Part shown: positions 47,531 to 62,500 of the stretch, piece by piece
Numbering within the stretch: position 1 is the first letter of the stretch
Layout of the letters: the number at the start of each line of letters is the position of its first letter
DNA from: Lytechinus pictus
Lineage: Eukaryota; Echinodermata; Echinoidea; Temnopleuroida; Toxopneustidae
Length of the DNA stretch: 64,000 nt
Direction of reading: 5' to 3'
Assembly (NCBI RefSeq): GCF_037042905.1
Contig: NC_087245.1
Location: 12,214,501-12,278,500 of the forward strand
Position numbers and translations under genes: made by a program
The notes under the pieces: generated by a model
What the model was told of the DNA's origin: nothing
What the model saw: the letters and a program-made list of their open reading frames with translations, nothing else
Database searches by the model: none

Positions 47531-50500
47531 CTGTAATGGGGATGTGGGATGTAAAGATGAACATGTTAGGATTTATGATTAAGATTTTTATTGGATTAAA
47601 CTTGTATCTATTATTGTACAAAAATTATTCATTCTAAATCACATGAAATTCAATTCTTAAAACTTTACAATCTTAATCTCTACGATATCACATTTATGTA
47701 GAGGTATATTTTAAAAATGCACTGTTTTGGCACAAGTTGTGGGTTGAAAATGATCGCCCAAAAAGTGGTGAAATTTTTGAATTGCGTAAGAAAGCGAGAA
47801 CGGATTATCACAAAATTCTGAAAAAGACTGAGAGAGATAGATGTAATAAAGACTGATAAAATGGCAACTGCGATTGCATCAGGTAGTACCAGATCATTTT
47901 GGTCTGAGCTTAAGAAATACAATAGATCCAAGAATGTCAGTAGATACCCTAATGTTGTTGATGGTGTTCAAGGAAAAGATAGTATAGCTGGAATGTTTGC
48001 TGATAAATTTGACGGGTTATATAACAGTGTATCTTTCAGTGTTATGGATATGGTAGATCTTAAAAATGATATTGATAACTCTGTTGATAATAAATGCAGA
48101 TGCCACGAGTGTGTACAAGATGACCATATAATAACAGAAGAAGAGATATGTAATGCAATAGCTAAGTTGAATGGGTCTAAAAAAGACGATATTAGTGGAT
48201 TAATGTCTGACCATTTAATTCATGGTAAGAAGGTTATCAGTAAATATGTTGCTATGTTATTCACAGGGATGATCTGGCATGAAATGACACCTGACAGCAT
48301 GCTTCGAAGTACAATGATTCCAATTCCGAAAGGACGTTGGGCTAATTTGGGTGATTCGTGCAACTTTCGAGCAATTACGTTAAGTAGTATAATTGGAAAA
48401 GTGTTGGAGTTGGTGATTATGAAAAGATAAATTAATAACCTGTGCACTAGTGAGTTGCAGTTTGGCTTCAAAGAAGGGCTGTCGACAACTATGTGTACCA
48501 GTATGGTAAAAGAGACAGTGTCATACTTTGTTCATGAGAAGAGTAATGTATATGGTCTTGTATTAGACGCAAGCAAAGCCTTTGATAGAGTTAATTTTGT
48601 TAAATTGTTTAAAATCATGTTATGTAAAGGAGTATGTCCCATGTTTTGTAAACTTCTATTGAATATGTATTTGGACCAAAAGATCCGTCTAAGATGGAAC
48701 GGTGTTTATTCTGATTATTTTACTGTCTCTAACGGCGTAAAACAAGGTGGAATATTATCTCCCAGTCTATATTGTTTATATATTGATAGACTTCTGTCTA
48801 AACTCCAAGATAACGGTGAGGGTTGTTTTATGGGACAAGTATTTGCAGGTGCTTTCTCTTATGCTGATGATTTAATCCTACTGTCACCTAGTGTTGTTGC
48901 CCTCAACAGAATGATCCTTATTTGTCAAGATTATGCTTCGGAATATGATATAAAATTCAATAGTGAAAAGAGCCAGCTTATCATATTTACATGTGATAGA
49001 AAAAAGGTAATGGACCCAAAGATTAAAGTCAGTGGTAATCCAGTTCAGGTTGTGGATAGAATTTGTCATCTTGGTCACGTCATCAGTCAGGATATTTTTA
49101 GTGATGATGTTTCCAAACCTATAGGCGACTTTAATCCTCAGTGCAATATGGTTTTAAGCAATTTCAAACATGCCAAGTGTTATTTGCGTAATATTCTGTT
49201 TCAAAAATTTTGTTGTAGTTTTTATGGAACACAGTTATATGCACTATTTGACTCATCTTTGGATGCTTTATTTAGACACTGGAGAATAGCTGTTCGTAGA
49301 GTGTGGAAAGTTCCTTGGCAAACACACAATGTGTTATTACCCTTTTTGGCCAAAACGATGTGCATAAAATTGTGGTTTCATAGAAGATGCTTAAATTTTG
49401 TCTTGTCATCTCTCAAGGCTGATAACATTATTGTATCATATATAACAAAAATTAGTCAGTTTGGTTCATTCTCTGTGCTTGGAGGGAATATCAAATACTT
49501 GAATAGTAAATATATGATGGACCCTAGACAGGTAAATAGGCAGTGGAATAAGGTTCAATGCAACTTAGCTAATGTGGATCGCAAGGTTGAGCAAATTAGG
49601 GAACTCATTACAATGAGGGATGCAAAGGATGTATCTCATTTAACTGAAAGTGAATTGAAAGAACTGATTGCCTTTCTGTGCCTACAGGCATATTAATTCC
49701 TGGTCCTTTTTTTTTTTTTTTTTTTTTGAATGGATGTTTTTAAGTGTATTTTTTATATATTGAATATGTTTGTTTTGTAAATTGAAAAACATGTTTTTAT
49801 GTATATGTGCATTTTTATGCGAATAAAGAAGACTTTGAATTGAATTTGAATTGAATTGAATTTATTATGCAAAAGAATATGCCATTAACGGGTACTACCA
49901 ATAAAACACTAGAGCACTACATTATAACTCCTTGCAACGAAAGATGATTGCTTACATGAACTAATTAAGGTAAAACACTTAGCAAATTTTTTTGGGGAAA
50001 AAAATTATCTTGGTAATTATCTAAAATACATATGAATTTTGCTGTGCATATTTGGCATATGACTTATAATCATCATTCATCATGGATAAAGAATAATAAA
50101 CTGACTTACCACAGGCATTGTGTCATGGAGTACCTTTGGATGAGATTCTCCAATCTGTCGTGTTTTTCGGTCCCATCTGGCACCTTCCATGAACAAGCCT
50201 CTCACATACACACCTGAAAGTTACGGGAGATGAAAACATAACTAAGTTTATACTGCACAAAGACTTTCTGTATTATTACACCTTGGAACCAAAATCATTT
50301 CCATGGTAACTCCTACAAATACCATTACTACTACCACAAACACAACTAATATCACCACTTCTTCCCCAGTTACCCCTACAAAATCTACCACTATCGCCAC
50401 CACTTCAGAGACTTGCAGGAGAGTCTAACAGGGCATTGTGTACAGTAGCAAACCCGAAATAAAAATATCACTGCTACTGCAACTACCAAGACTATAAAAA

Positions 50501-53500
50501 TAAGTACCAATAACTATAAAAACTCCTTAGTCCACTAAAATTACCACTACTGCTATCATTAACATTGCTGTAGGCATCCCAAATGATGGTTTTCTATTGT
50601 TTCTACTGTGGTTTTCTATTACCTCTTTTATTGACAAACTCTTCTTCCCAACTACAAGAAACTAAAATTCTACGGAATTCTATCAAAGGAAAAGTTTTAC
50701 GCAGACATCCAGTCCTTTCAAACATGAAAATAGTTCTTGGCCACCCAATTTTAAACAACTAAATATCTACAGTCCCTACAAAAAATAATGAGTTGCTTAC
50801 CATCTTCGGGTGCCTTTTCGTGTTTCTTGTCATCAAGAACTTCCATGTCATAGCCCAGGAGATCAATGGGTATGGTGAACTTCCTGGCATAGTTCTGCTG
50901 GGCGCCAGTCAAGAAGGCTTGTGTGAAGAAGAAACCAGACATCCAGAACACAGGTGGTGGTCCTACATCATACCAGTCCTGATAAACAAGATCAGATGCA
51001 GATGAAGAAGATACGTCTAATGAGTGTCAATCAAGACATGGAAAGTATCCACTAAACAGAAGGATGCACATGGATGCATTCCACAGATGCATATTTCTAC
51101 AAATACGTTGTAAAACCTCAACAGAAAAGGTTGCTTGAGACCATAAAACTGACCATGATATGGCAGTAATCTTATCAATAAAATGGTTACAGCTAGGACC
51201 ACAAATCATTCCTTGTAAGACCAGGGTCCTGTAACACAAAGCTTAGTGATGAATAGCAAATATGAAATAACACTTCTGATTGGTTCCAAATTAGTATTTT
51301 AAACCAAATGCGCATGTAACATTGATATTGATTGGTCAGCCCATTCAGCGATGGATCGCTAATCTTTTTGTTACTGAGCCCAGATCTTTTTTCATGAGTT
51401 TTTATAAATTTTCAAACTTGTTTTTTATTCTAAGATTTATGCTTACCTGAAGGAACTTGAGCCTTGCTAAGAAGTCATTGACATAGCTACCAAGAGGTTT
51501 GAGTGATGGGTAAGATTTAGTCATCCACATTCCTGGTATCTTGCCCTTCAGGATGCTATTAGCCACATCCTCAAGCTCTGAAGACATCACCACCAAACCC
51601 TGAGAGAAAAATCACATGCAAAGAGGTAAGAAAGTGTAAGATGATATAGAATTCATTATAATATCATATATATAATTCACTCTAATGGGGGATAAATTAA
51701 CCTTTTTTTCAAGTATTTTGCAACATTTGTTTACATTTTGTGGTAGATATTCCTCAAAAAGATATTTGTGAAATATTTTGAAAGCAAAGAGAAGAACAGT
51801 GGGGCATTTCATAAATTCTTGTTGACTGACAAGTTGTCAGACAAATTCCTTGATCTTGATTGGCTAAGTAGCACACATGTCTGACAGTTACCATATTAAC
51901 ATTTGGATAAAATACTTTTTTGGATAAAACATCTGACAAGTCTTTTCATGAAATGCTTCCCTGAAATGAATAAATAGCTTTCAGAGTTAGCAAGGTAGTA
52001 ACAGTAAATGATACCTTGATAGCCTTCTGGATGTTGATGATACTTGATCTAACCACGGCCAGGAGGTTGTTAAACCTTCCCATCTCTTGCACCAGGACAG
52101 TGTTCATACTCTGGGTGTAGGTGGTGGGATACTTGCGTAGTCCGGCCTCAATGTCAAACTGTGGTGGTAGCTTGGCCAGGATGTCAGCAGCAACATCATT
52201 GACGATGTCATCGTTAGACTTAGCACCGCCTCCCGAAGAACGAGACTGAAATCACAAATGAAGTAAACATGTTATCCTCAAATTGTAAATCAGATAATTC
52301 TACAATATTGCAGTTATTCCATATAAGAACCACGCAGAACAACATGCAAATAAACAGGATGAATATAAAGCACATAAGCTGAGCACTAAAAATCAGTTGG
52401 GTAGGCCTGAATGAAGGTTGCTTTAATCTCTGATGTTCAGACAATTTTTTAGCATATTGTAGGCGATTATATTTTTACATTCAAAGTGTGTGTTTCATTT
52501 TAGTTTGTTCCAAATACAGTATTACCATGCACTGCATTCAAGTTTAAAAGTTTAATGACATTGTATCTTCAGAAAAACTTGTGAGGCATACTGGTAAGCT
52601 GTTAACAATTTTCTTATGCCATTTTTCATATTATACCAATATTTACACACAAAAAGTTTAGTATTTGATTAGTATCCATGCCATGCATTACTTTGATGAT
52701 TTCCACCCCTTCCTCCTTTTTTCAGGTGAAAATTTTTCATCACATTTTCATCAAATATGTTAGTGTTAAAAAACATTTTATGCTTCATTCCCTCTCATTT
52801 CTTTCCATGCACACATTTAATTACTCAGAAATCCACAATTGATGTTTGATTAACTTTATAATTTCTTGATAAAATATACCATGTGCACAAATTAAGTGGA
52901 AGGTGTGTGAATATATCAACATTATTATTTTACAAAAATTGTTGAACAGAATTTGAGTGTATGCTGTGTCACAATATTGTGTGGTAAAGGAAACTATTCA
53001 CACATTAACCTTGAAAAAGCTAACTTTTTTTCGAAGCTGATTGTTAATATATAATTTACATATTACCAAATTATATATAGTATTAATGTGCTTATAATGT
53101 GATATACTATCCAGTGCAATACATTTCCCACAAACAAGAAAAACAGTGCTCTGTTTATTTTCTTTTAATTCTAGTGTCACAACGAGGTCAATATATATAC
53201 CGGTATTTAGAGTGAGTCTTATTAATTTCACAACTGCAATATTAAAGTGCAAAATGAAATAAATGTGCAAATTTAAAAATGATTTATTCAATATTATTTG
53301 ATTTTTAAGTTAATTTTTTGACTATTTGATTTTTTTTTCATTTTTAACCGATTGTAGACTGAGCCCACACATACAGTCTCTGGTCTATCAAAATGCATGT
53401 TGTTGTATAATCAGCCAGTTTCCAATGGCTTAACACAATGTTTTTTATTAAAAAAACATTTGCTTTGATGTACATCTGCACTTTGCAACCCATAGATAAG

Positions 53501-56500
53501 TTGACTGGATGAGTTAACCGATTTACAGGTTTCTATCATTTTTCAAACTTAAAACACAATTCATTATTCCTTTTAAATTATTTTCATTGTTTCAAATTTC
53601 CATGCACAAAGCAAAAAAAAAAATCAATTATCAAAAAGTATAAATAAACAGAGGTTAAGTAAAAAACCTTGGTTGTTAGTATCCAAGACATCTCAAATAA
53701 ACCATGGCCATATAAAAAATAAAATAAAGATAATCTCTTGAATAACAATTAAAAAAAACAGGTGCAAGTGTGACATCTGTTTGATTGCTAATAAGGATTA
53801 ACCAACCATCACACCCAACACCTCAAAACATCATACATGAATCATACAATACCTGAGCCTGATGATGACATATTGGGGTTTGGATTTAAATAGTCCGAGA
53901 AGGCAGGGTTGGGGGTAATAGAAGGAGGCAGGTTCATATCACACAGGCAAGTAACATAGTATACCATGCATTTAACCATGTGTTCATGATAGAAAAGATT
54001 TTAGGAAAGGGATATGGAGCATAAAATAAGATGAGGGATAAGGGGAATAAAACATGAAATTGAATTAAATTTATCATTTATGAAATCACTGATAACCATA
54101 TTATCTTGGCAATGCATTTTAGAGCATACCTATACACTCAAATTTTTTTTTCAAATCTCATGTATAAAAAAGAAGGATATTTTGCATTAAGACCATGAGA
54201 CAACAATTTGTCTTGAAAAGCTTGAATATTTGATGAACATTACAGACTGAACAAAGTAATCATCATTTTCATATGTCAAACGAAAAGAATATTGCTGGAG
54301 TAACCCTGTATATAAAGACCAAGCGAGTTAGACATGAAAATCGGTCTGCATATTCAGGTGGTCTTTACTGAAACGTTCTTGTAAATTTTAGCATCAATCA
54401 AGATGTTCCTTACAAATTTAGTATTTTCAGAAAACCATTTGAATCACAGTAATTGCAAAAAATACACGCAGTCTTTTTTCAAGAGACATACTTAAGACAC
54501 AAAACACTGAATATTTTTAAAGTGGAGAAATTCATTTGCAACATATACAAATATATTTTTTAATACAGTACATATAATCACTTCTGCATTTTTAAATGTA
54601 AAATGTCTCTTTCACTGCAAATTTTAATATGGTACTGTGAAATACAATATGTGGCAGATTTTTGTCCAATATAATACAATTATATTAAAAATCATAATTA
54701 TGCCATAGGAGTAAATGAAATATCATCTCTTTCTAATATGTGCAAAAATAAAAATATATTATGTTGCAGCCATATAGAATACATAGTGCATTCAGTTGAA
54801 ACAAGTTGTGGTTTACAGAGTATTTTGGTCAAAAGGTCATACATGTCATATATCCATCTAATGATAAAAACTGTAATATGATACATGTACAGCAAATTTG
54901 TAATATACAGTATTGCCTTTAATGCAACAAACTGCGACGGGAAATAAAGAAATGATTCCTTAAAATTGAACTTGTAATACAATATCCCAGAGTACTGATT
55001 TATCACAATGTCCTGTATTCACACTTTTGAAATTTTGATGTAAACAAAATATTTAACATACAAATATTTTCAAAACCCTCATTCAGAAATATAATCTATG
55101 TTGAAAGGAAATGAAAAGAATAGGGAATCTCTGCATGGTGACTACATGAATACCTACAGTGCAGCCAATAGGGTTTCACTGTGACTTTCTGTAAAGATTA
55201 CAATGCAAAACAGACAAGTCATACCTGAGGATACAAAAGCTGACTGTCCCCATTCTTAGCAAAATCATAAATTAAATTGGAAATCGTTAGTAAGAAAAGA
55301 TAAAGAAAGCTGCAAAATGATTGTTAAAGAAACAGAATAAGTCTTTTAGAGAAAACGACAAGATGAATATTAGTTTGAAGTATTGTTATTAGTAAAGAAA
55401 ACTATCAATGAGCCTTAGAGGAAACATTCTAATTTCATAAAAAAAAATCAAAATATGTTATCAGCCAAGAACAACACAGAATTTAACCGAAGTTGACACT
55501 GTTATTGATAACAAACTTAAACAATTTAATGGTACCACGATACGTTATTAGCAAGGTATCTATTTAGAATGTGTAAAAAAATCAAGAACTATTTGAAAAT
55601 TGTCTGTAAATGTATTCAAGAATTCTTGTGGAGAAGATTGAAACAGCATAGAAGAAGAGTAATGGAGGGTGATTGGAACATAGAGGGGTATTAGAGAGAG
55701 AATAAGAGGGGGAGAAGGGGGAGGGGTGAGGAGACATGATCATATGCAGAAATTTGTCTTCCTAGGGTGAAAAAATATGGACAGTGTTAAAAAATTCAAA
55801 GGTGTGGTTATTTTCTTTAATTATGAATTGAAACATAAGGTGCACTTGGGGTGGACCTTGTGAAAATTTACAATTAAAGAAACTGGTTTTGAAAAAATAA
55901 TGCCCCCTTCCCATCATGACATATAAAACCATACGGGAGAGGGGATAGTGGTGGGTAGAGTGAGGACAAAAATAAGAAGGGGATAGGAGGGGCGAGAAAA
56001 AGGAAGAAAAAAGGAAGAAATGAAGAGGGGGAAAAGAGATATAAGAGGGATACAGATAGGAAAAAATACAAGGGAAGAGATGAAGACACAGAGAGAAAGG
56101 GAAGACAAAAATAGGAAGGACAGAGAGAAGATGAAAGAATACCAACCTTGCTCTGTTGTTCAGCCTGATGACAGATGATTTAGTCACAAAGAGCAGAATT
56201 GAGATGATAATAACAAGCAGGTTGTGATGTGATGCAATATAGGTACATATAAATAGCATAGAAACAATGTGTATGCAAGTAAGAAATTGTTAGAAATAGA
56301 AATACAATAGAGAGAGTATCAAGATCTACATGTATGATGAAAAAGCTTACAAAATTACAGAAAAATGTAATGAAGAGCTAGATATGAATAAAGATGTTAG
56401 GTAGCACAGAAAACAGATATATGACATGAAAAGCAGCAAGTGCATACAAAAGGGAGATTTATAATTAAATGGCTGATGTTAAGCATACAATCAGAGTTAT

Positions 56501-59500
56501 TTAGACACAAAGAATGAATAAAAGGTAAGAGTGCACACTTTAGAGGACTTTAGAGGTTGCAAGGCTGGACCTAAATTATTTTCTTGGATATCTGAAAGGG
56601 TGCTCTTTGGACGTTATTATAGATTAGATCAAAGAATTCAAAGAAATCTTGGGTAAATAGCAATAAAGAAATAAAATAGAGACCAATAGGGAATGATATT
56701 ACCCTTCTTTTCCAATCTCAGTAACCGAGACTTCTTATTCAGTAATACAAGTACAAGTAGGCGTACATCAATCTATCCACTAGGATGAATCATTGTTGGG
56801 AAATCACAGGGAAGTTAATTTACCCTTATTCTAAGACTCTGAATAAGTCAACATTTACATGTAAATGCATTCTTCCTTTTGAATAATATTAAAAACATTT
56901 TACTTTACCAATGAATGATAATGGAATAGGGTTAGAGAATACAGTAGTCAACAGGTTCATGACAAATTTCTATCAGCTTATTCTATGGGTATAAAATCAG
57001 GTGGGTGTTTCATAAAGCTATTCGTAAAGTTACGCACAACTTTACGTACAACTGGGACATTATCTTTGGTGCTAAGTGAGCTATATAGGGATAGTGTGGC
57101 ACAAGAAAGGTCACCAGTCGTGCGTAAAGTCTTGCATAACTTTACAAACAGCTTTATGAACCCACCAGGTGGGTGTTTCATAAAGCTGTTTGTAAGTTAA
57201 GAGCGACTTTAAGAACGACTGGTGATCCTTTCTTACGCGCTAAATAATCACCAATGAACATTTGATGGTGAATATCATTTACCACAAGAAAGGATCACCA
57301 GTCGTTCTTAAAGTCACTCTTAACTTTAATACAAACAGCTTTATGAAACGACCCCCTGGTCAGTGAAGGTATATTATATGATAAATGGGGTATTTCACAC
57401 AGAATTAAGAGTGGCTTGAGGGTCGTACTCATATTCTTAGTTTCACGCAGTAAATAACATTGGTATGCAGTATATCACGCATCTTATTGTTCAGATAAAG
57501 CTAGGATGTACACTACTGCATAATTCTCAATAATAAGATTACATATAAACACCATCTGCACATTGGCTCTACAGCATGACTTAAGTTAAACTTAAGTTTG
57601 TGTGAAACAGCCCCTGACATCACCTATCCATATATCAATTTGTAATCTTTCTGAAAGAGAGAAGACAGACTGACTAAACTGTGCTTTAATTCTTACCTGA
57701 GTAAGAAGAATGTTGTCAAACAAGAGTTTGGTCTCACTCTGATCCTTTGTGATGTCAGCGTTGGCGTGCATGCCAAACACCTCAGGGTGAGGGATGATGG
57801 GAAGGTTCTTGGTGAACGTCAGATAGCTCTCATACTGGATGTCAAACAAAGTATACAAAGCAAAACATAATAAGTTTTCATAGCAAGACATTTTAAAAGA
57901 CAAATAAGATGACAACCAGTACCAATGTTCATGAAAAATGATATCAGTAATAATTGGACATAAGCATAACTTCAAACCTTTTGAACAGGAACTTCCTTTC
58001 AAAAAATTTTATAAAAAGGGGATATTTTCTGTTTTGGTTCATGATATATTAAAAGAGACTGAATCATTATCAATCACAACACTCTCCAGGAGTGGAGAAC
58101 GTGCATACACTATCATATTGTGTGAGGAAAAGTTTAATTGATTCAAATAACATGAGTGATAACAATTTGTAGGTCATGTAGATACACCATTACTGGTTAT
58201 GTCTTGTGAAATATAAAAGACTGATTTTATATACATACAGAATGACAGAATATATCTTCATTATTTTGTTAAAATCATCAAGCAACAAATTATTGTATAG
58301 CTAAATATGAATACTTAAAAAAAAACAGTCCAGGTCGAGACTTACATCGCCAGCAGGAGGGGCATAGTAGGTTCCACTTGAATCAAATTTATAGGACTCA
58401 TCTTCAATCTTAGGAGTGTAGAACTTATCCAGGATGGTGTGGAGGGTACGTCGATCACGATCATCTGTCACACGACCACCATAGTTACACTCACCGGTCA
58501 GGTAGGTCAATGCATCATATGGGATGTCCTAGATGTTTTAATATAAATGTGCAAAGTTGTCATGGGAAGAGTCACAAAGAAAGGGCTAACTGTGTGTAAC
58601 TAACATTGTACTGCCATTGGAGTCTTCATATAAGGCTTGATGAGTTAATACACAAACTGTTTTTGGTTATTACGTATGTATGTAGTACCAACGGAATGTC
58701 TCTTGTGACGGATTGCTTAGTGAGTGTACTGGTATTGAAAGACAAATTATGTATTGCACAATAGATTGTGTTTTGAAAATATCATAATCTTTTGAATAGA
58801 TGATGTTTTGAAAAAAATCATGATATGGGTGGGTTGAAAATCATATTTCACATATTGTCATCTTTCAAATGTTACTCAAGCATATTCCAAATGGCATTTG
58901 AAAGCGTCATGAAATAATGTCATCCTAGAAAATGAAATGAATTAAAGCAAATATTTTCAATTGAAACAAACAAATTGCGACCTCTTAATATCACATTAGA
59001 ATATATGCAACATATTCCCATTGTTTGATATGATAGTGTTTATTCTACAAATATCTATCAGTGTTATGATAATTGCAGGAATGTTAATTCTCTCTTGTCA
59101 AAACTCTAAAGATAAAAATCCTATTTTAATGTAATCTAATAGTTAAAAAATATCTCCAGACAATTCTAAATCCCCAAACAGACTATCGAAGTATAATAAT
59201 AAATAATTGTGACATATTTTTTTATATCAAATTCAAACTCTAATTTTCTTATTTTCAGCTTAGAAGAATCTTTCTACATAAAAAAATCTTACTGGTTGTT
59301 GGCATGCATGAAATCAAATTTATACAATATAAATCAATTGAAAAAAAATCTTGGAAGCTGATATAGTGCTCACCTCATATTCATTAAGGAACATAGCCAG
59401 TTGCCTGACACTGATCCTAAGATCAGTTTCATTGAACTCATAAGGAATGTTCCATCCAAGAGGACCAAACTTACGTCTCTCTTGCACCAAGGCATGGAAG

Positions 59501-62500
59501 AAGCACAGACCATAAAGCATCTTCTTCCATACATGCTGATGATATAGGAAACAAAGATAGAATAGGATTATTAATTCTACTCTTTGACCTTGAAAATACA
59601 TAATTGCATCAAGGGGTTTTGTTTCATACAACTTGTCTATTGATTACAGATTATAGAATCCATACAAATTTGTCAATCAAATGGTGCGAATAACAAGTAA
59701 AGTCATGTGAAAGGGGGACCTAATTTTAAAGGTGCTCTTGCAAACATGGAATAGAGTAGATTTGGTTGAACAGAGATCAGACTCTTCAAAGTAAACAGAC
59801 AAAATTATTGGAGTCCATAGGTTAACAGTGTCAATAGGGGAAAAAAGTTGTGCATAGCTTGGTATCAACAATCTACAATATGAAATAAAATAATGGTAAC
59901 TTTCCAATGGTGGGATCTCTTATCTTGTTCTCTAATCTTTCTAGAATGAACAACTATTAAAGCTTTCACAATTTATTTTCCTTTTAAATCCCCTTCCTTA
60001 TTGAACAAATCCCCTTTTGTTGACTCTTGCTTCTCCGTAATATAAAATTTTGAAAATTTGTTTGTGTTTCCTATAATAACAGGAGTTTTCCCCCTTTTTT
60101 ATACAAAAAAATCCTTATTTCCAAATTTTCCTTCACCGACACCCCGATGCCAAGTGAATGAAAATTTGTTTATAATGGTGGATTTTAATTCATTTTGAGG
60201 GGGGGGTGGGTCTTTAATAGCATAGCTGATATTTTGCAAGATGACGGCTGAAAATTTTGATGAATTGATTTGAGAATCCACAATATATTTTTAAGCATGA
60301 TCACAAAACAATCATAAAGAAATCAACTTCAAGGATAATCGTTAACTAATTTCTTGCCATGTGAATAGAGAGAAGTGTGCTTTGCTTACCTGAGCCTAGA
60401 TATAAGAGGAGGATGCCACAGCATTGCAATAATCAGCATTGTGAGGGGTGGGGTAAACACCACAATCAATAGTGATATACCAGTAGCCAAATAGCAAGAG
60501 TGAGATAAAGAGTGAATGAAAAGAAATGTGGAGAGAAAAATTGTGTACAGGAAAGAGTGTTTGAAGAAAAAAATGCAAGAGAAAGGAAGGGTAAAAAACA
60601 TACATAAAAACAAATCATATGAAAAATCTCAGTAAGTTTTGCAATAAAAAAAATACTACAAACACATTGCTTCAAACAAACACCACAAAAAAGACATTTA
60701 TCCATAGGAGGCTGAAAACCAACCAGCCTCATATTCCCAGTTGAATTAATCACTTGGCAATAGCATCTCTTCTGCTTGATCATTATTTTGGATACTCCCC
60801 CATGGTACGAGTCTATATGATATCATTGTTTTCACAAACTTTTAATTCTGTATTTTTGACAGAGAGAAGATGTGACAACTTTGTGTTTACCAATTTCCCA
60901 ATATTAAGACTTTACAGCAATAACTTAAAATGACATGCTGAATGACATGATTCAAAATCACAACAGAAATTGATACCATGGAGTGGTAGAACCTCCACCA
61001 TCATTCTAAATTCTCACAATACACACACGCAGCAATTGTGTATTTTCTTAAAGCTTAAAAATTGATTTCCTTTTCAAAGACAGTTGGCAACATTGGTATG
61101 ATATACCAATTTAACAAACTTGGGAATTGCAGTTCTCAAGATATCAAAACCAAACAAGCAATGTTTGAAATATACTACTGGCTGAATTTCATGGGTAGAT
61201 TTGTGAATTAAGCAAAACAACACACATTTCGAGAATCAACAAGGCATTTTCACTTCATTTAAGATGCAAAAAGAAGTTCTTACATCAGCCTTGACACTTC
61301 CAAAGAATTCTGGATCTGAGATGGGATCACTGAGGTAAGACTGGATGATGTTAGCTCTGAGACCCTTAGGTGGTTCATTGGTCATCTTGACCCCATTCTG
61401 AAGGACAGCCACAGGAAAGTGAGGGGATGGGTAACTGGTCAGCCATAGACGGAAGTCTGGATGGACCGCCTCTGGGTTCAATTCCTAGAAAGGAAACAAA
61501 TGTTGCTCAGAATTACTAAGCACTCAGCAAATTACATATCCTAGATGACCAAATCAAGTATCACAATTCATGTATACCTAATCACTCATACACAATCTAG
61601 GACCTACAAGGATAGTCTTGGGATCATAAAAAAGAAAGAAGTTTAATTACTCAGTATTTATTAAGCATGGCTCATATCTCATATAAATGGCACACTTTTT
61701 TTCTTTGCTCTGGCTGACTGTGAGCAGTTAATAGAACACATAGACTTACTTTTACACAGAACCACAGAATCAAATCATCTTTTAGATGCTCTATCACAAC
61801 ATGTGCATGAATATCAAATGTGGATATCTGTTCTTTTAATAATTCCCAATGAAAGCAATATCACGCATATCCACTTTAGAATTACGAATTTTATCAACAT
61901 ATGATCACATTTTTATGATATTTCATCAACATATCACGGAGGGAAGCTTACAATGACTATGTATTTCATCTTTCTTAACAATGGTGTTTTATCTTGAAAA
62001 TGAAATCTTAGTGCTCTTACCTCACAGATCTTTTCTAGTGTTGTCATCCATGATACAGCCAAGTGACAGTTCTGAAGCAGGACCCATGTACCTTCCTTCA
62101 CACCTTTCTCTATCATGTTCATAGCAATAGGACCTTGTCCCTGACCTAGCGACAAGGAGCTCAGCTTGCTACCTCCAAAGCCCTGTAGGGATAGTCCATT
62201 GCATCATTTGTCATTTGTGTAAATATGAAATATTCATTCTGATCTTCCAGGGTGATAGCCAGAAAGAATAATTCAGTAAATCTGTACAATAGGTACAATT
62301 TGCAGAATCGTAATGGTATGGATCCTATTGTGTAAAATTAACCAATGACGATTACTCTGACATCAATTGTAATTACCATAAAAATCTTTTTAAAATTGCT
62401 CTTCATATATTCTGTTTTAATTTTTATATTATTGGGCCCAGGAGAATATTTCAAGAGAATCAGTTTCATTGAGAACAGTTTTAAGCTACTGAACACCTTG

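Larger units (their letters stand above)
52246..56998 (-). other. large dynein intron (main part)
   Basis: AT-rich intron sequence with the two candidate micro-exons listed separately. A purine-rich block lies at about 55,670-56,140 (GAGGGG and AAGAAAAAAGG runs on +). No other conserved exon is visible on either strand. Confidence 0.6.

Noticed and set aside
55762-56259. 165-residue Phe/Ser/Pro-rich frame on -
   Set aside because: It arises from a purine-rich intron block and has no homology pattern.
56978-57200. Two opposite 67-71-residue frames with similar sequences
   Set aside because: They are products of the MITE palindromes at 57,001-57,359.
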